NCBI GenBank assembly: GCA_023249975.1
Contig: JAHFBP010000009.1
Location: 1 to 56,552 of the forward strand
Direction: 5' to 3'
From: a bacterium
Lineage (GTDB): Bacteria > Babelota > Babeliae > Babelales > GCA-2401785
DNA length: 56,552 bases
The notes beneath the pieces were generated by a model. The model was not told the origin of the DNA. It ran no database searches and worked only from the letters and a program-made list of their open reading frames with translations. Shown here one piece after another: positions 19,854 to 29,285 of the stretch. The first letter of the stretch is position 1, and every line of letters begins with the position of its first letter. The position numbers and the translations under genes are program-made.

Positions 19854-21794
19854 TTAATGGGCTTGTTGTGTTTTCATGGCGTGAGCAAACATTTCCATCG
19901 CATCGGCAAGAGCCTTGGCATTTTCAGCATTCTTTTTGCGTTCTTCAGGGGTCATGTTTTCATTATCTTGATTAATCATGGCCATGATGTCGTCCATGCT
20001 CATTTCTTCCTCATCAAAATCCTCATAATTTGGCATAGGAGCCGCGTCAGTATTTGATGGTCCAGTTGACTGCGGCATGAGCTCAACTTTCCCTGTTGGG
20101 GATGTTTGAGCTGCTTGTGGTGTTACGGTAGGCTTGGTCTGTTGCTCGATAAATTTAGCAATAGGTGGCTTTTCTGATGTATCAATTTTTTTCAAAGGAG
20201 TGTCGCCAGCTTTAACTATTTCTTTGGTGACCTTTGCCTCTTCTTTGTTTTGACGCTTTTGATCTTTCATTCTCATGCGATTAATGCGCAGATTGATTTC
20301 ACGACGTTCTCTTTCTTCTTCTTCTTCGATCAGTTTCCGCTTGGTATCTGCCAGTTGCTTGTTTTGGGACTTAAGGTCATCTATTTTTTTTTGGTCTTCA
20401 GTGTCCATCTCTGTTGCTTTGGTCAGCTGGGATTTAATCTCTTTTTGGGCGTCTAGCGATTGTTGGACTTTTTGCTCTTGTTCGTGTTGTTTGCTGCGAG
20501 CCTGTTCAAGGTCGCTTGAAAGTTGGGACTTTTGGGTTTCAAGAGCCGTTTTTTCGGTGAGCGTTGCTTGGTACTGTGTTTTTAGTTGATCCAAAGCAGT
20601 TTGGGCCTGCAGCGCCTGATCGAGCTTGGCTTGAGTTTCCTTTTGCCCTTTTTCCATATCTTTCAATTGTTTTTCAAGGGCATCTTTGGCCGCTTGTGCT
20701 ATGTCAGCAGCCGTCTGTGCTTTGGTAGCTTCTTCAGTTTTTTGGCGTAGAGCGTTGGTGTTGCGTTCAAGTTCAACTTCCAGCTCAAATGTTTTTCCTG
20801 TTTTTTCTTCCAATAGGTGCTCAGCCTGATTAAATTTTTCTTCTAATTGAGTAGGTTTTGACTGAGTAACTTCATCGGTCTGTTCAGCTTGATCAAGTGC
20901 GCTATTGACCGCATCAAGAACTTGTTCGAGTGTTGGGGTTTGACCATTCCACCCAAGGTTGTCGTGGTAACGGGCATTAATTTCGTAAAGAAGTTTGGTG
21001 CGAGCGCTGTCATAATACTTTTTGCTCACTTTGTTCAGATCAAGTTTGTCTTTCAGGTGTTTTTCAGCTTGTCCGAATATTGAAGTTACGGCTGCGAGTT
21101 TATCTGTTTTTTCGGTAAGGGATTGGTAGTGCTTGTCACCGACAAAGGTGGTTTGTGTCATGGTTTTGTCGAACCACTGTTTTTGAGTTTCTAATAATCC
21201 AAGAATATCTTGACGTTCTTGTTCGTCAGTTTCGCCTTCATTGATCGTGTTTTTCATGGTTTGGGACATCTCATCAAACTTGGCTGTTTGAGTCAGACGC
21301 CAGTCTTTAGTTACTAATTCTTTGTCAGAGGCTGGGATTTGGCTGGCTGAAATTTGATTTACAAAAAGTGGTGCTGTGGTTGAAGATCGTGCGGTTGAAT
21401 GTATCCGTACGCCTTTTTGCTGGAGGTCTTGTTGAAGTTGGGCTTGCTTGAGTTCAAGTTCGCGTTTTCTGTTTTCAAGCTCTTCAAGATGAGCTTTGGT
21501 TTGAATGATGGCTGTTTGTTCTTGAACTTCTAATCGCAACTGTTCGGCTGCTTGTGCAGCTTGTTCATTAATGGCGGCAATTTGTTGCGAGAGGGTGCGC
21601 TGCAGTTGGGTAATCTCTGGGCTGCCAAACTGTTCGGATTCTTTTCTTATTTTACGATCCGTTAAGGACTGCTCCTTTTCGGACTTATTTTTTTGAATGT
21701 CCTCTTTTGAGGTTCGAATGATGCGTGCGTGGCAGACATCGGAAGTCAGGGCCAATATAGTAAAAGACCAGTACAAGAGTGCTTTCTTTATCAT
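19854..21794 (-). CDS. Secreted long coiled-coil protein of unknown function (646 aa)
   Basis: A signal peptide (about residues 1-23, likely cut at CHA) is followed by Gln/Glu/Lys-rich heptad sequence over most of residues 30-510. It is interrupted by a short folded part around 150-300 (MSQTMKNT...DNLGWNGQTP). The C-terminal 120 residues are Pro/Met/Asp-rich and acidic. No enzyme motif is seen. The composition suggests an extended periplasmic or surface fibre or spacer, which is inferred. The gene is separated from the ABC exporters upstream by 114 bases and points the same way. Confidence 0.75.
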   Translation of the reverse strand: MIKKALLYWSFTILALTSDVCHARIIRTSKEDIQKNKSEKEQSLTDRKIRKESEQFGSPEITQLQRTLSQQIAAINEQAAQAAEQLRLEVQEQTAIIQTKAHLEELENRKRELELKQAQLQQDLQQKGVRIHSTARSSTTAPLFVNQISASQIPASDKELVTKDWRLTQTAKFDEMSQTMKNTINEGETDEQERQDILGLLETQKQWFDKTMTQTTFVGDKHYQSLTEKTDKLAAVTSIFGQAEKHLKDKLDLNKVSKKYYDSARTKLLYEINARYHDNLGWNGQTPTLEQVLDAVNSALDQAEQTDEVTQSKPTQLEEKFNQAEHLLEEKTGKTFELEVELERNTNALRQKTEEATKAQTAADIAQAAKDALEKQLKDMEKGQKETQAKLDQALQAQTALDQLKTQYQATLTEKTALETQKSQLSSDLEQARSKQHEQEQKVQQSLDAQKEIKSQLTKATEMDTEDQKKIDDLKSQNKQLADTKRKLIEEEEERERREINLRINRMRMKDQKRQNKEEAKVTKEIVKAGDTPLKKIDTSEKPPIAKFIEQQTKPTVTPQAAQTSPTGKVELMPQSTGPSNTDAAPMPNYEDFDEEEMSMDDIMAMINQDNENMTPEERKKNAENAKALADAMEMFAHAMKTQQAH

Positions 21795-21908
21795 CTTAAA
21801 GCTCCATTGCAGAAGGCCTTTTTATAGAGGCCAAGTGAGCATTAGCCCCATTGTAGTGAGAGGGTTGTCAATTTTGCAAGGAGAATGTTCTGGTTTTTTG
21901 ACTTTTCG

Positions 21909-23684
21909 CTATAACCCTTCTTCTTCGGGAAGAAATCCACTCATTTGAAGATTCCATAAATGAGCATAGTGTCTATTTTGAGCTAAAAGTTCTTCATGTG
22001 TACCATCTTCAGTGATGGCTCCATTTTTCAAGACAATAATACGGTTCATTTTTGATAATATTGAAAGTTTGTGGGAGATAACAAGTGAGGTTTTACCTTC
22101 TATGAGAGAAAAAAGACTTTTTTGTATACGTTGTTCAACAAATGAGTCTAGCGCAGAGGTCGCTTCGTCGAGAATGAAAATAGGCGCATTTTTCAGATAG
22201 GCTCGAGCAATGGCAATACGTTGCCGTTGCCCTCCGGAAAGTTTGGTTCCTCGTTCACCTACGATAAAGTCATAGCTGCCAGGTAATTTATTAATCCATT
22301 CATGACATCCAGCTTTTTTGGATGACGAAATAACTTCTTGGTCGGTTGCCTGAAGATTACCATATCGAATATTTTCTATAATAGAGCGATTAAATAGGAT
22401 GGTGTCTTGAGGGATCAGGGATATTGCATTATGAAGAGATTCTAATGAGACCTCTGAAATGTTTTGATCATCAATGGCAATTGAACCAGATGTTGTATTA
22501 AAATTACGCAAAATAAGATTAATGAGGGTTGTTTTCCCAGAACCAGAAGATCCAACAATTCCAACACATGACCCTGGAGCAATAGTAAGTGAAAGGTTCT
22601 TGACTAGGAAAGAATCAGGTTTATACCCAAAAAAAACATTTTTAAACTCTATATTCCCTTTGCTTACAATAAGTTTGTGGGCATTTGAGAGGTCTGTAAT
22701 TTCATGTTCTTTGGCCAATAAAGCTAACGATTGCTGTGCTGTGCCAAGTTCTTTGATGATGGTAATGATGTTTTCATGTTGCTCCCATGTGTCGTTCATG
22801 ATACTGAATGTTATCATCGGGACAAATGCAAAGTCTCCAAATGAGGCATGGAGATTGTGATTAATAATGAGAGTGGCAAACATATAGATAATTAAGCCTA
22901 TGCAAAAGAGTGTAGTTACAAAATTTATTTTGATCATTGCCCATTTGCTTGCTTGCTCTTTTTTGACAGCAATTTGTCGGTAAAAATCGAGGTAGTCATT
23001 TTCGTATTTTGTTTGAGCAAACATTTTCGTAGTCATGACATTTGATAAAGAATCAACCGTTTTTCCTGCTAGCAGAGTTTTTGCTTGAGCAGATTCTTCC
23101 GAGCGCTCAATGCATTGAAGCGCCAATGTGGTAGTAATAATAAATAGACTTATCCACCAAATTCCCATCAACATTGAAAATGTAGGGTTTATTTGCCATA
23201 AAGCTATTATCCCAAATATGAATGAAAGGATAGATGGATATAGCCCTAAGTTAATCGCTTTGAAGATATCCTCAAAGCTGTCTCCAATATCTCTAATTTT
23301 GTTGGAAATGCTTCCAGATAAGTTTTCTTGAAAGTATTGATAGGAACTTTCACCTACATATTCAGATAATGTTTTGTGCATGTCTCCTTTTATCACAGGA
23401 ATGGTTTTAAGATAAAGAATGTCATGCTCTATAAAAACACCATAAAACACGATCCACAGGGTAATGCATGCGAGCAATTGTGGATAGATGCTCATAAATA
23501 TTTCACTATGGGAGCTTATTGGGCTATTAACAATTCCATTAATGATAAGTTTGAGCAAATAAGGGCCAAGTGTTTTACTCAGAGGCCATATAATAATGCC
23601 TGTAAATAAAAGAATGACATTGTATTTGAGTTTTGAAATGGCAGATAAAAAAAAAGAAGCGACTGTTTTTTCTATGTGTTTCAT
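21909..23684 (-). CDS. ABC exporter, fused membrane and ATPase domains (591 aa) - first of three
   Basis: Half-transporter of the ABCB/MsbA type: six hydrophobic helices in residues 1-320, then the ATPase domain. Walker A GSSGSGKT, signature LSGGQRQR, Walker B IFILDEATSALD and switch His in VISHK are all intact. It would work as a homodimer or as a heterodimer with a neighbour. The substrate is unknown; lipids, peptides or drugs are possible. A gap of 144 bases with an AT-rich hairpin separates it from the second exporter, so it may have its own promoter. Start ATG at 23684 has AAGG upstream. Confidence 0.92.
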   Translation of the reverse strand: MKHIEKTVASFFLSAISKLKYNVILLFTGIIIWPLSKTLGPYLLKLIINGIVNSPISSHSEIFMSIYPQLLACITLWIVFYGVFIEHDILYLKTIPVIKGDMHKTLSEYVGESSYQYFQENLSGSISNKIRDIGDSFEDIFKAINLGLYPSILSFIFGIIALWQINPTFSMLMGIWWISLFIITTTLALQCIERSEESAQAKTLLAGKTVDSLSNVMTTKMFAQTKYENDYLDFYRQIAVKKEQASKWAMIKINFVTTLFCIGLIIYMFATLIINHNLHASFGDFAFVPMITFSIMNDTWEQHENIITIIKELGTAQQSLALLAKEHEITDLSNAHKLIVSKGNIEFKNVFFGYKPDSFLVKNLSLTIAPGSCVGIVGSSGSGKTTLINLILRNFNTTSGSIAIDDQNISEVSLESLHNAISLIPQDTILFNRSIIENIRYGNLQATDQEVISSSKKAGCHEWINKLPGSYDFIVGERGTKLSGGQRQRIAIARAYLKNAPIFILDEATSALDSFVEQRIQKSLFSLIEGKTSLVISHKLSILSKMNRIIVLKNGAITEDGTHEELLAQNRHYAHLWNLQMSGFLPEEEGL

Positions 23685-23756
23685 GATGAACCTTCGCGGA
23701 GCCTAGGTGTTTATTTTTTATGACCACATGTTCATCGTAACACTTCATAAATGATA

Positions 23757-23780
23757 GGCTATTTTTTTAAAAAAACAGCC
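23757..23780 (-). terminator. AT-rich hairpin between exporter genes
   Basis: GGCT-A-TTTTTTT faces AAAAAAA-C-AGCC, an 11-pair stem with one mismatch and almost no loop. It lies between the second exporter's stop and the first exporter's start on the - strand and could partly end transcription. The rest of the 144-base gap shows no clear promoter. Confidence 0.35.
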
Positions 23781-23828
23781 ATATATTTGAAAATTTAGAA
23801 GATATTATGTCGTCTTTTGCGAAAAAAA

Positions 23829-25616
23829 TTATTCTTCTTCGGCTATTTCATCATTTAAGGCAAGAGATCCTTTGCTTTGTAAATTCCACAGGTGGGCATA
23901 GTGTCCATCTTTTATCAAAAGTTCTTCATGCGAGCCATCTTCAATAATGGCGCCATCCTTAAATACCACAATGCGCTGCATGCTGGAAAGAGTGGAAAGT
24001 CGGTGTGCAATAACCAATGATGTTTTTCCTTCCATGAGAGTCGCAAGACTTTTTTGAACTTCTCCCTCAGTGACTGAATCAAGGGAAGAAGTGGCTTCAT
24101 CAAGAATAAAAATCGGGGCATTTTTCAAAAAGGCTCGAGCAATGGCAATTCGTTGTCGTTGTCCGCCAGAAAGTTTGGTTCCACGTTCACCGACTATTGA
24201 ACTGTATCCATCTGGTAATTTACAAATCCAATCATGGCAATCAGCTTTTTTTGCTGCTTCTATGATATCAAGATCTGTGGCATGAGGGTTGCCGTATTTG
24301 ATATTTTCTTTGATGCTGCGATGAAAAAGATTTGTGTCTTGTGGAATGAGAGAAATCGCTTTGCGTAATGAGTGGAGGGTTACGTGAGATATGTCTTGCC
24401 CGTCAATGGTTATAGAACCTGATGGGATGTCATATTTACGTAAAATAAGATTAATGAGTGACGTTTTGCCTGCGCCTGAAAAGCCAACAAGTCCAACATG
24501 CGAGCCAGGCTGGATGATGAGTGAAATATTGTTGAATAAATATCGCCCAGATGGATATCCAAAAGAGACATTATTAAAGACGATTTCACCTTGGCTTACC
24601 AGAAGGTCTGTGGCGTTGGGTTTATCGGTAATTTCATGAGGTTCTGAGATAGAGTGGAGTGCTTGTTTGGCTATACCAGTTTCTTTAAACAAAGAAACAA
24701 TGTCATCATGTAACGTATAAACGAACCGCATGATATTAAAAACGGTCATGGTAATGAAGGCAAAGTCACCGGCTGAGACGTAGTGCTGATGGTAGCCATA
24801 AATGAGGAGAAGGAGCATGCCGAGGATTAATCCCATGCAAAATATTGAGGTGAAAATATGGATGTTAATCATGGCCCATTCGGCAACTTCTTCCTTTTTT
24901 GCCGCTATACTTTGATACGACTTTAAGTAAGAAGTTTCATATTCAGCTTGAGTAAACATTTGCACCGTTGAAGAATTGCTCAGAGAATCTACGATTTTTC
25001 CTACCAAAACGGTTTGTCCTTCTGCGGCGTCTTCAGAGGCTATAACGCATTTGATGGCCAAATAAATAGTACCTATTGTGAGCAGAAGCCCCCAGATACC
25101 TATGAATATTGAAAATGAGGGGTGAGTTTGCCACAAAAACGCCATTGCAAGAAAAAACGAAATGGCCGTTGGATAGATTCCGTGATGAATCGCCTTGAAG
25201 ATAGCGTCAAAGCTATCACCAATGTCTTTAATTTTATTGGAGATGCTGCCGGCAAGGTGTTCTTGGAAGTACCGAGACGAGTGGTCTTGAACATATTCGA
25301 ATAATGTTTGGCGCATTTGGCCTTTCATGACAGGAATTGTTTTAAGCAAAATAATATCGCTTCCAGTCAGAATAATGTAGTAGGCAAGCCATAATACAAT
25401 GAAGCCTGCCAAGGGGAGTGCTACCACTAAAAAAATTTGGTCATGAGGTCCTTGGTGCTTAACGATGCCATCAATAATAAGCCCTAACAAATAGGGTCCG
25501 AAAGTTTCACCAATTGGCCACATAAGAATGCATGAGAACATGGCCGCAAAGTTCCATTTCCATTGCCAAATAAAATGCCCAAAAAACGAGATAATATTTG
25601 AGGGAATACGTTTCAT
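23829..25616 (-). CDS. ABC exporter, fused membrane and ATPase domains (595 aa) - second of three
   Basis: Close paralogue of the gene downstream: the WPIGETFGPYLLGLIIDGI helix matches WPLSKTLGPYLLKLIINGI there. Walker A GFSGAGKT, signature LSGGQRQR, Walker B IFILDEATSSLD and switch His in VIAHR are intact. Its ATG overlaps the stop of the third exporter by four bases (ATGA), so these two are translationally coupled and are the likeliest heterodimer pair. The C-terminal tail is acidic (EIAEEE). Confidence 0.92.
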   Translation of the reverse strand: MKRIPSNIISFFGHFIWQWKWNFAAMFSCILMWPIGETFGPYLLGLIIDGIVKHQGPHDQIFLVVALPLAGFIVLWLAYYIILTGSDIILLKTIPVMKGQMRQTLFEYVQDHSSRYFQEHLAGSISNKIKDIGDSFDAIFKAIHHGIYPTAISFFLAMAFLWQTHPSFSIFIGIWGLLLTIGTIYLAIKCVIASEDAAEGQTVLVGKIVDSLSNSSTVQMFTQAEYETSYLKSYQSIAAKKEEVAEWAMINIHIFTSIFCMGLILGMLLLLIYGYHQHYVSAGDFAFITMTVFNIMRFVYTLHDDIVSLFKETGIAKQALHSISEPHEITDKPNATDLLVSQGEIVFNNVSFGYPSGRYLFNNISLIIQPGSHVGLVGFSGAGKTSLINLILRKYDIPSGSITIDGQDISHVTLHSLRKAISLIPQDTNLFHRSIKENIKYGNPHATDLDIIEAAKKADCHDWICKLPDGYSSIVGERGTKLSGGQRQRIAIARAFLKNAPIFILDEATSSLDSVTEGEVQKSLATLMEGKTSLVIAHRLSTLSSMQRIVVFKDGAIIEDGSHEELLIKDGHYAHLWNLQSKGSLALNDEIAEEE

Positions 25617-27442
25617 AATTGTTCCTTTCTAGCGTCTAAAATTTGATCTTTGTCAGGGAGTGTGCCATTGGTTTGCATGTTCCAAAGCTGTGAATAAAAC
25701 CCTTTTTGTTTCAATAATTCAGTATGGGTTCCGTTTTCAATCACCTTGCCTTCTTTAAACACTAAAATGCGATCCATATTGCGCAATGTTGCCAAGTGGT
25801 GTGCAATAACGAGGGAGGTTTTCCCTTCCATCAATTGGTAAAAACTTTCCAAAATTTGCAGTTCTGTGGCTGAGTCGAGCGCAGAGGTTGCTTCATCGAG
25901 GATGATGATTTTTGAATTTTTTAAAATAGCACGTGCGATGGCAACACGTTGACGCTGCCCTCCGGAAAGTCGGCTGCCGTGTTCGCCAACTTCAAAATCA
26001 TAACCTTCTTCATTTTCTTTGATAAAATCATGGCACATTGCTTGCTTTGAGGCTTTGATAACATCACGATCACTTGCCTGAGGGTTGCCATAGCGCAAGT
26101 TGTCCATAATGGTTCGGTTGAACAACATAGAATCCTGCGGAATGACTGAAATTTGATTGCGTAATGAATCTTGTGTGACTTTGCTGATATCCTGGCCATC
26201 GATTAAAATTTGTCCTTCATCGACATCAAAATAGCGCAAAATAAGGTTAATAAATGATGTTTTGCCGCTTCCTGAATATCCAACGAGACCAACTTTTTCG
26301 CCTGGATGAATAATCATATTTTTGTTTTTAAAGAGATTTTTGTCGGCAACATAGTTAAAAGAAACATGTTTGAAGCAAATTTCACCCTTGGTAATGTTGA
26401 TATCCGGGGCTCCGGGAACATCCATAAGGTCGTATGGATCAGTAATTTCACGCAATGATTCGGTAGCAACTCCCCAGTTCTTGAGAAATTCGACCAATCG
26501 CGTTCCCATGCGTTCAAGTAATGAGACCATGGTTTGAGTTGCGGTGATGACAAATGCAAAATCTCCGGCGGTGACCAAGTTTCTTTGTTTGGTATAGATC
26601 AAAACTAAAAGACTTGTTGCAACCAAAACAACACGGGCTACACCGTAAAAAAACGCTGTGGCTGAGATACGAAATTCTAAGATTTGAGACGCAGATGTTT
26701 CTTTTTTTTGAATCTTTTTAATAAAACTTTGCTCAAAAGCATATTCTGCAAAGAGTCTGACGGTTGAAATATTTTTGAGTGAATCGAAAATAGTACCCCC
26801 CAAGTTATTGTGGGCTATGTTGTGTTTTTTTGAGGCCGCAAGAACCCATTGGGCAAGCATCACGGAAAAGGGAGTTACGGCAATTATCCATATAATAGAG
26901 ATGATTGTGAACAAGGGGTGCGCGAACCATAGGACTCCTGCTTCGAGTATGAGGGCCAGGGTCATGGGCGCAAAATAATAAAAAATGGGACGAAGAAGGT
27001 CTTCAAGGCTTCTGGTAGCATCGATAATTTTTTTGGCAGCAACTCCGGCAGGAAGTCTGTGAAAAAAGGTATGAGAATGGTGTTGGACGTATGCAATCAG
27101 GAGTTTGGTTGTGTGGGCCCGTGATTGGGGATAGGCTTTGGCCATAACTAAATCATGTATAAAAAGTGATACGACAGTTACAGCCCAGACCCCGATAAGA
27201 GCCATGGTTGCCACCCCAATTGATGACAAAATTTGGGAGGATGGTCCTTGGTGGCAGGTAACACCATCAACGATTAACTTGGTAAAATACGGAGTAAGGG
27301 CCTTGGCAAATGACCAGACACAGACAGTGATCATGGCAAAAGAGAAAGAAAACTTCTTGTTCCAAAGGAGCATGGCAAGAAAACGCCCTACTGTTGAGGG
27401 AGGGCGCGTAATAGTGCCAGTTGCGGTTGTGTGCGAATTCAT
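25613..27442 (-). CDS. ABC exporter, fused membrane and ATPase domains (609 aa) - third of three
   Basis: First gene of the exporter run. Six-helix membrane domain, then Walker A GYSGSGKT, signature LSGGQRQR, Walker B IIILDEATSALD and switch His in VIAHH. The ATG at 27442 is chosen because AAGGGAAAA lies just upstream; an open frame extends 50 codons further upstream with unlike sequence and is probably not translated. It is more diverged from the other two than they are from each other. Its substrate is unknown. Its stop overlaps the start of the second exporter. Confidence 0.92.
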   Translation of the reverse strand: MNSHTTATGTITRPPSTVGRFLAMLLWNKKFSFSFAMITVCVWSFAKALTPYFTKLIVDGVTCHQGPSSQILSSIGVATMALIGVWAVTVVSLFIHDLVMAKAYPQSRAHTTKLLIAYVQHHSHTFFHRLPAGVAAKKIIDATRSLEDLLRPIFYYFAPMTLALILEAGVLWFAHPLFTIISIIWIIAVTPFSVMLAQWVLAASKKHNIAHNNLGGTIFDSLKNISTVRLFAEYAFEQSFIKKIQKKETSASQILEFRISATAFFYGVARVVLVATSLLVLIYTKQRNLVTAGDFAFVITATQTMVSLLERMGTRLVEFLKNWGVATESLREITDPYDLMDVPGAPDINITKGEICFKHVSFNYVADKNLFKNKNMIIHPGEKVGLVGYSGSGKTSFINLILRYFDVDEGQILIDGQDISKVTQDSLRNQISVIPQDSMLFNRTIMDNLRYGNPQASDRDVIKASKQAMCHDFIKENEEGYDFEVGEHGSRLSGGQRQRVAIARAILKNSKIIILDEATSALDSATELQILESFYQLMEGKTSLVIAHHLATLRNMDRILVFKEGKVIENGTHTELLKQKGFYSQLWNMQTNGTLPDKDQILDARKEQL

Positions 27443-27564
27443 AGCTTTTCCCTTGGTTAGTTTTCTATGTGAATATACCTTTTTTATAGTGTAAAGGTCT
27501 TGGGTCTGAAAATAAAGAATAAGAGCTAGTTTTTTGAGTAAATATCCTGAATGAGACGGGCTGT

Positions 27565-27593
27565 TGTTCCAAACTGCGTGACTTGGTATCATA
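27565..27593 (+). promoter_or_regulatory. Promoter upstream of the hydrolase-like gene
   Basis: TTGTTC (27565-27570), 17 bases, TATCAT (27588-27593), about 48 bases before the ATG at 27642, which has AAGGGG upstream. It sits in the divergent gap with the exporter run. Confidence 0.5.
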
Positions 27594-27641
27594 AATAGAA
27601 TATCTCTTGGCCGCCGTTAAACTATAAAAAGGGGTTATCTC

Positions 27642-29114
27642 ATGACAGGGAAAAGTCGCAACGCTCTGATTTTTCTTGCCGCCTGCCTTTTGATCGGGGT
27701 TGGGGGCTATTATTTTTTTGATGCCGTTAAAAAATATGCTGCGTCAGTTACTTTTTTATCTCGCCTTGCAAAGTCAAAAGAGCCGCGTAGCCATCGGATA
27801 TTGGTCTTTGTTCACGGTTCTTTTGGCACAACCCTGGGTCTTTTGGATTTACCATCGGTGGTGCGTGATACCATGAGCTCGTCTGGTTACGCTCGCAAAG
27901 TTCGTGAAATGCGTAAAGACCCCTATTTTTTCAAAACACAGCCAATTCTTGAGCGAGGTTTGGTTAAAGTTGAACCAACCTTCAATCTTGATGAGATTGG
28001 CCGTCGTGGGGCATATCCTATCGCAGGTGCTTTTCAGGAAATGGCTGAATATGCTGAACCTGGGGTAGCCGAAAATCATTATTATATGTTTGGGTGGTCA
28101 GGTTTGATGAGCCAGCGTAAACGAAGGCTTGAGTCAATTCGTTTGTATAATGCAATTTCTCAAGAGGTTGAAAAATTCCGTGCTGTAGACATTGAGCCTA
28201 AGGTTTATATTTATGCGCATAGTCATGGCGGAAACGTGGTGCTCAATATGGGGGCGCTGCATAGTATTATTTCCGGCGAAGCTTTACCAGATGTTGGTGA
28301 AAAAACAGCAAATGAAGGAGTTGCGTTTCTTGGTCAAGTAATAAGTGCGCTTCCTAATCGGGATGAAGCTGAAAAACTTGAGGGACAAAAAATTTTGGAT
28401 TATAAGCCTGAAAAGCCACTTTCAGCTCTTGAGATGGTGGTAATGATGGGAATGCCGGTGCAACCGGAAACAGATTCATATGTTATGTCGCCTCTGTTTA
28501 ATAAGGTATATCACTTATATTCAACAGCAGATGTGGTTCAAGTGAGTGATTGGGCAACAACATGCCGTTACTATTCTGACCAGAGATTTGATCGACTGCG
28601 TGAGCTTTGTGACACCAATAAATTACGATTTCCGTCTAATTTGACACAAATGCGGATTACGCTCGAAAAAAACCACAATGCTGAATCAGGAAAATCAGTT
28701 CTACCAGCAGAAAAAAAAGAAGAATCCTCGTGGTGGCGTTATTTGGTCGGATCAACAGCTTCTTCTGAAAAAGTTATAGATCCGACACACAAAGAATTTT
28801 GGTTTGTGGTGAGTCGTGATGAAGGGCATGAAATTAACCCCTTTAAGCCACTTCCTATTGTAGTGTATCTTCCGCTCATTTTGAGTGGCATGCAAGATTA
28901 TGAAGAATTGACAGATGTTGAAGTTGCAGCGGGAATCAAAGATGAAGATCTTGTCTTTAGTTATTACAGGCGAGGAGGCAAGGAAATGGTGACTACATCA
29001 CAAGTTCCGCTTGGTTTTATTCATCAGATTCAGGACGCTGTTTATGAGCATCGTCTTGATAAATCGAGTATAGCGGAAGAGTTGAGCATTATCGGCAAGT
29101 ATGTTCGACTCTGA
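27642..29114 (+). CDS. Membrane-anchored alpha/beta-hydrolase-like protein (490 aa)
   Basis: One N-terminal transmembrane helix (about residues 6-26) anchors the protein, with the bulk outside the cytoplasm. LVFVHGSFG near residues 50-58 resembles the oxyanion-hole strand of lipases. YIYAHSHGGNVV near residue 190 resembles a nucleophile elbow with Ser in H-S-H-G-G. The catalytic Asp/Glu and His cannot be assigned confidently. The C-terminal half has no recognised motif. A lipase or esterase role at the envelope is a reasonable guess, no more. It precedes bamA on the same strand, with a hairpin between. Confidence 0.65.
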   Translation: MTGKSRNALIFLAACLLIGVGGYYFFDAVKKYAASVTFLSRLAKSKEPRSHRILVFVHGSFGTTLGLLDLPSVVRDTMSSSGYARKVREMRKDPYFFKTQPILERGLVKVEPTFNLDEIGRRGAYPIAGAFQEMAEYAEPGVAENHYYMFGWSGLMSQRKRRLESIRLYNAISQEVEKFRAVDIEPKVYIYAHSHGGNVVLNMGALHSIISGEALPDVGEKTANEGVAFLGQVISALPNRDEAEKLEGQKILDYKPEKPLSALEMVVMMGMPVQPETDSYVMSPLFNKVYHLYSTADVVQVSDWATTCRYYSDQRFDRLRELCDTNKLRFPSNLTQMRITLEKNHNAESGKSVLPAEKKEESSWWRYLVGSTASSEKVIDPTHKEFWFVVSRDEGHEINPFKPLPIVVYLPLILSGMQDYEELTDVEVAAGIKDEDLVFSYYRRGGKEMVTTSQVPLGFIHQIQDAVYEHRLDKSSIAEELSIIGKYVRL

Positions 29115-29158
29115 TTAATTCATAGTAATTCGCATAAAACAGGTAGCATTTTTTGATT

Positions 29159-29183
29159 ACCGAGGTATCCTGATGCCTGGTTT
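29159..29183 (+). terminator. Hairpin between the hydrolase-like gene and bamA
   Basis: ACC-AGGTAT (29159-29168, one bulge) pairs with ATGCCT-GGT (29173-29181) with a 4-base loop, followed by TTTC. It could end the upstream transcript. Part of it can also pair in other ways with the bamA leader. Confidence 0.4.
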
Positions 29184-29285
29184 CAAGTAATGAATTTATG
29201 AATTACAGCCGTAATCATAGGCATTACACGAAATTTCGGCAGCTAAATAATAGCATTTTAGTAAGGACATCTGAGAGGGGTAATC

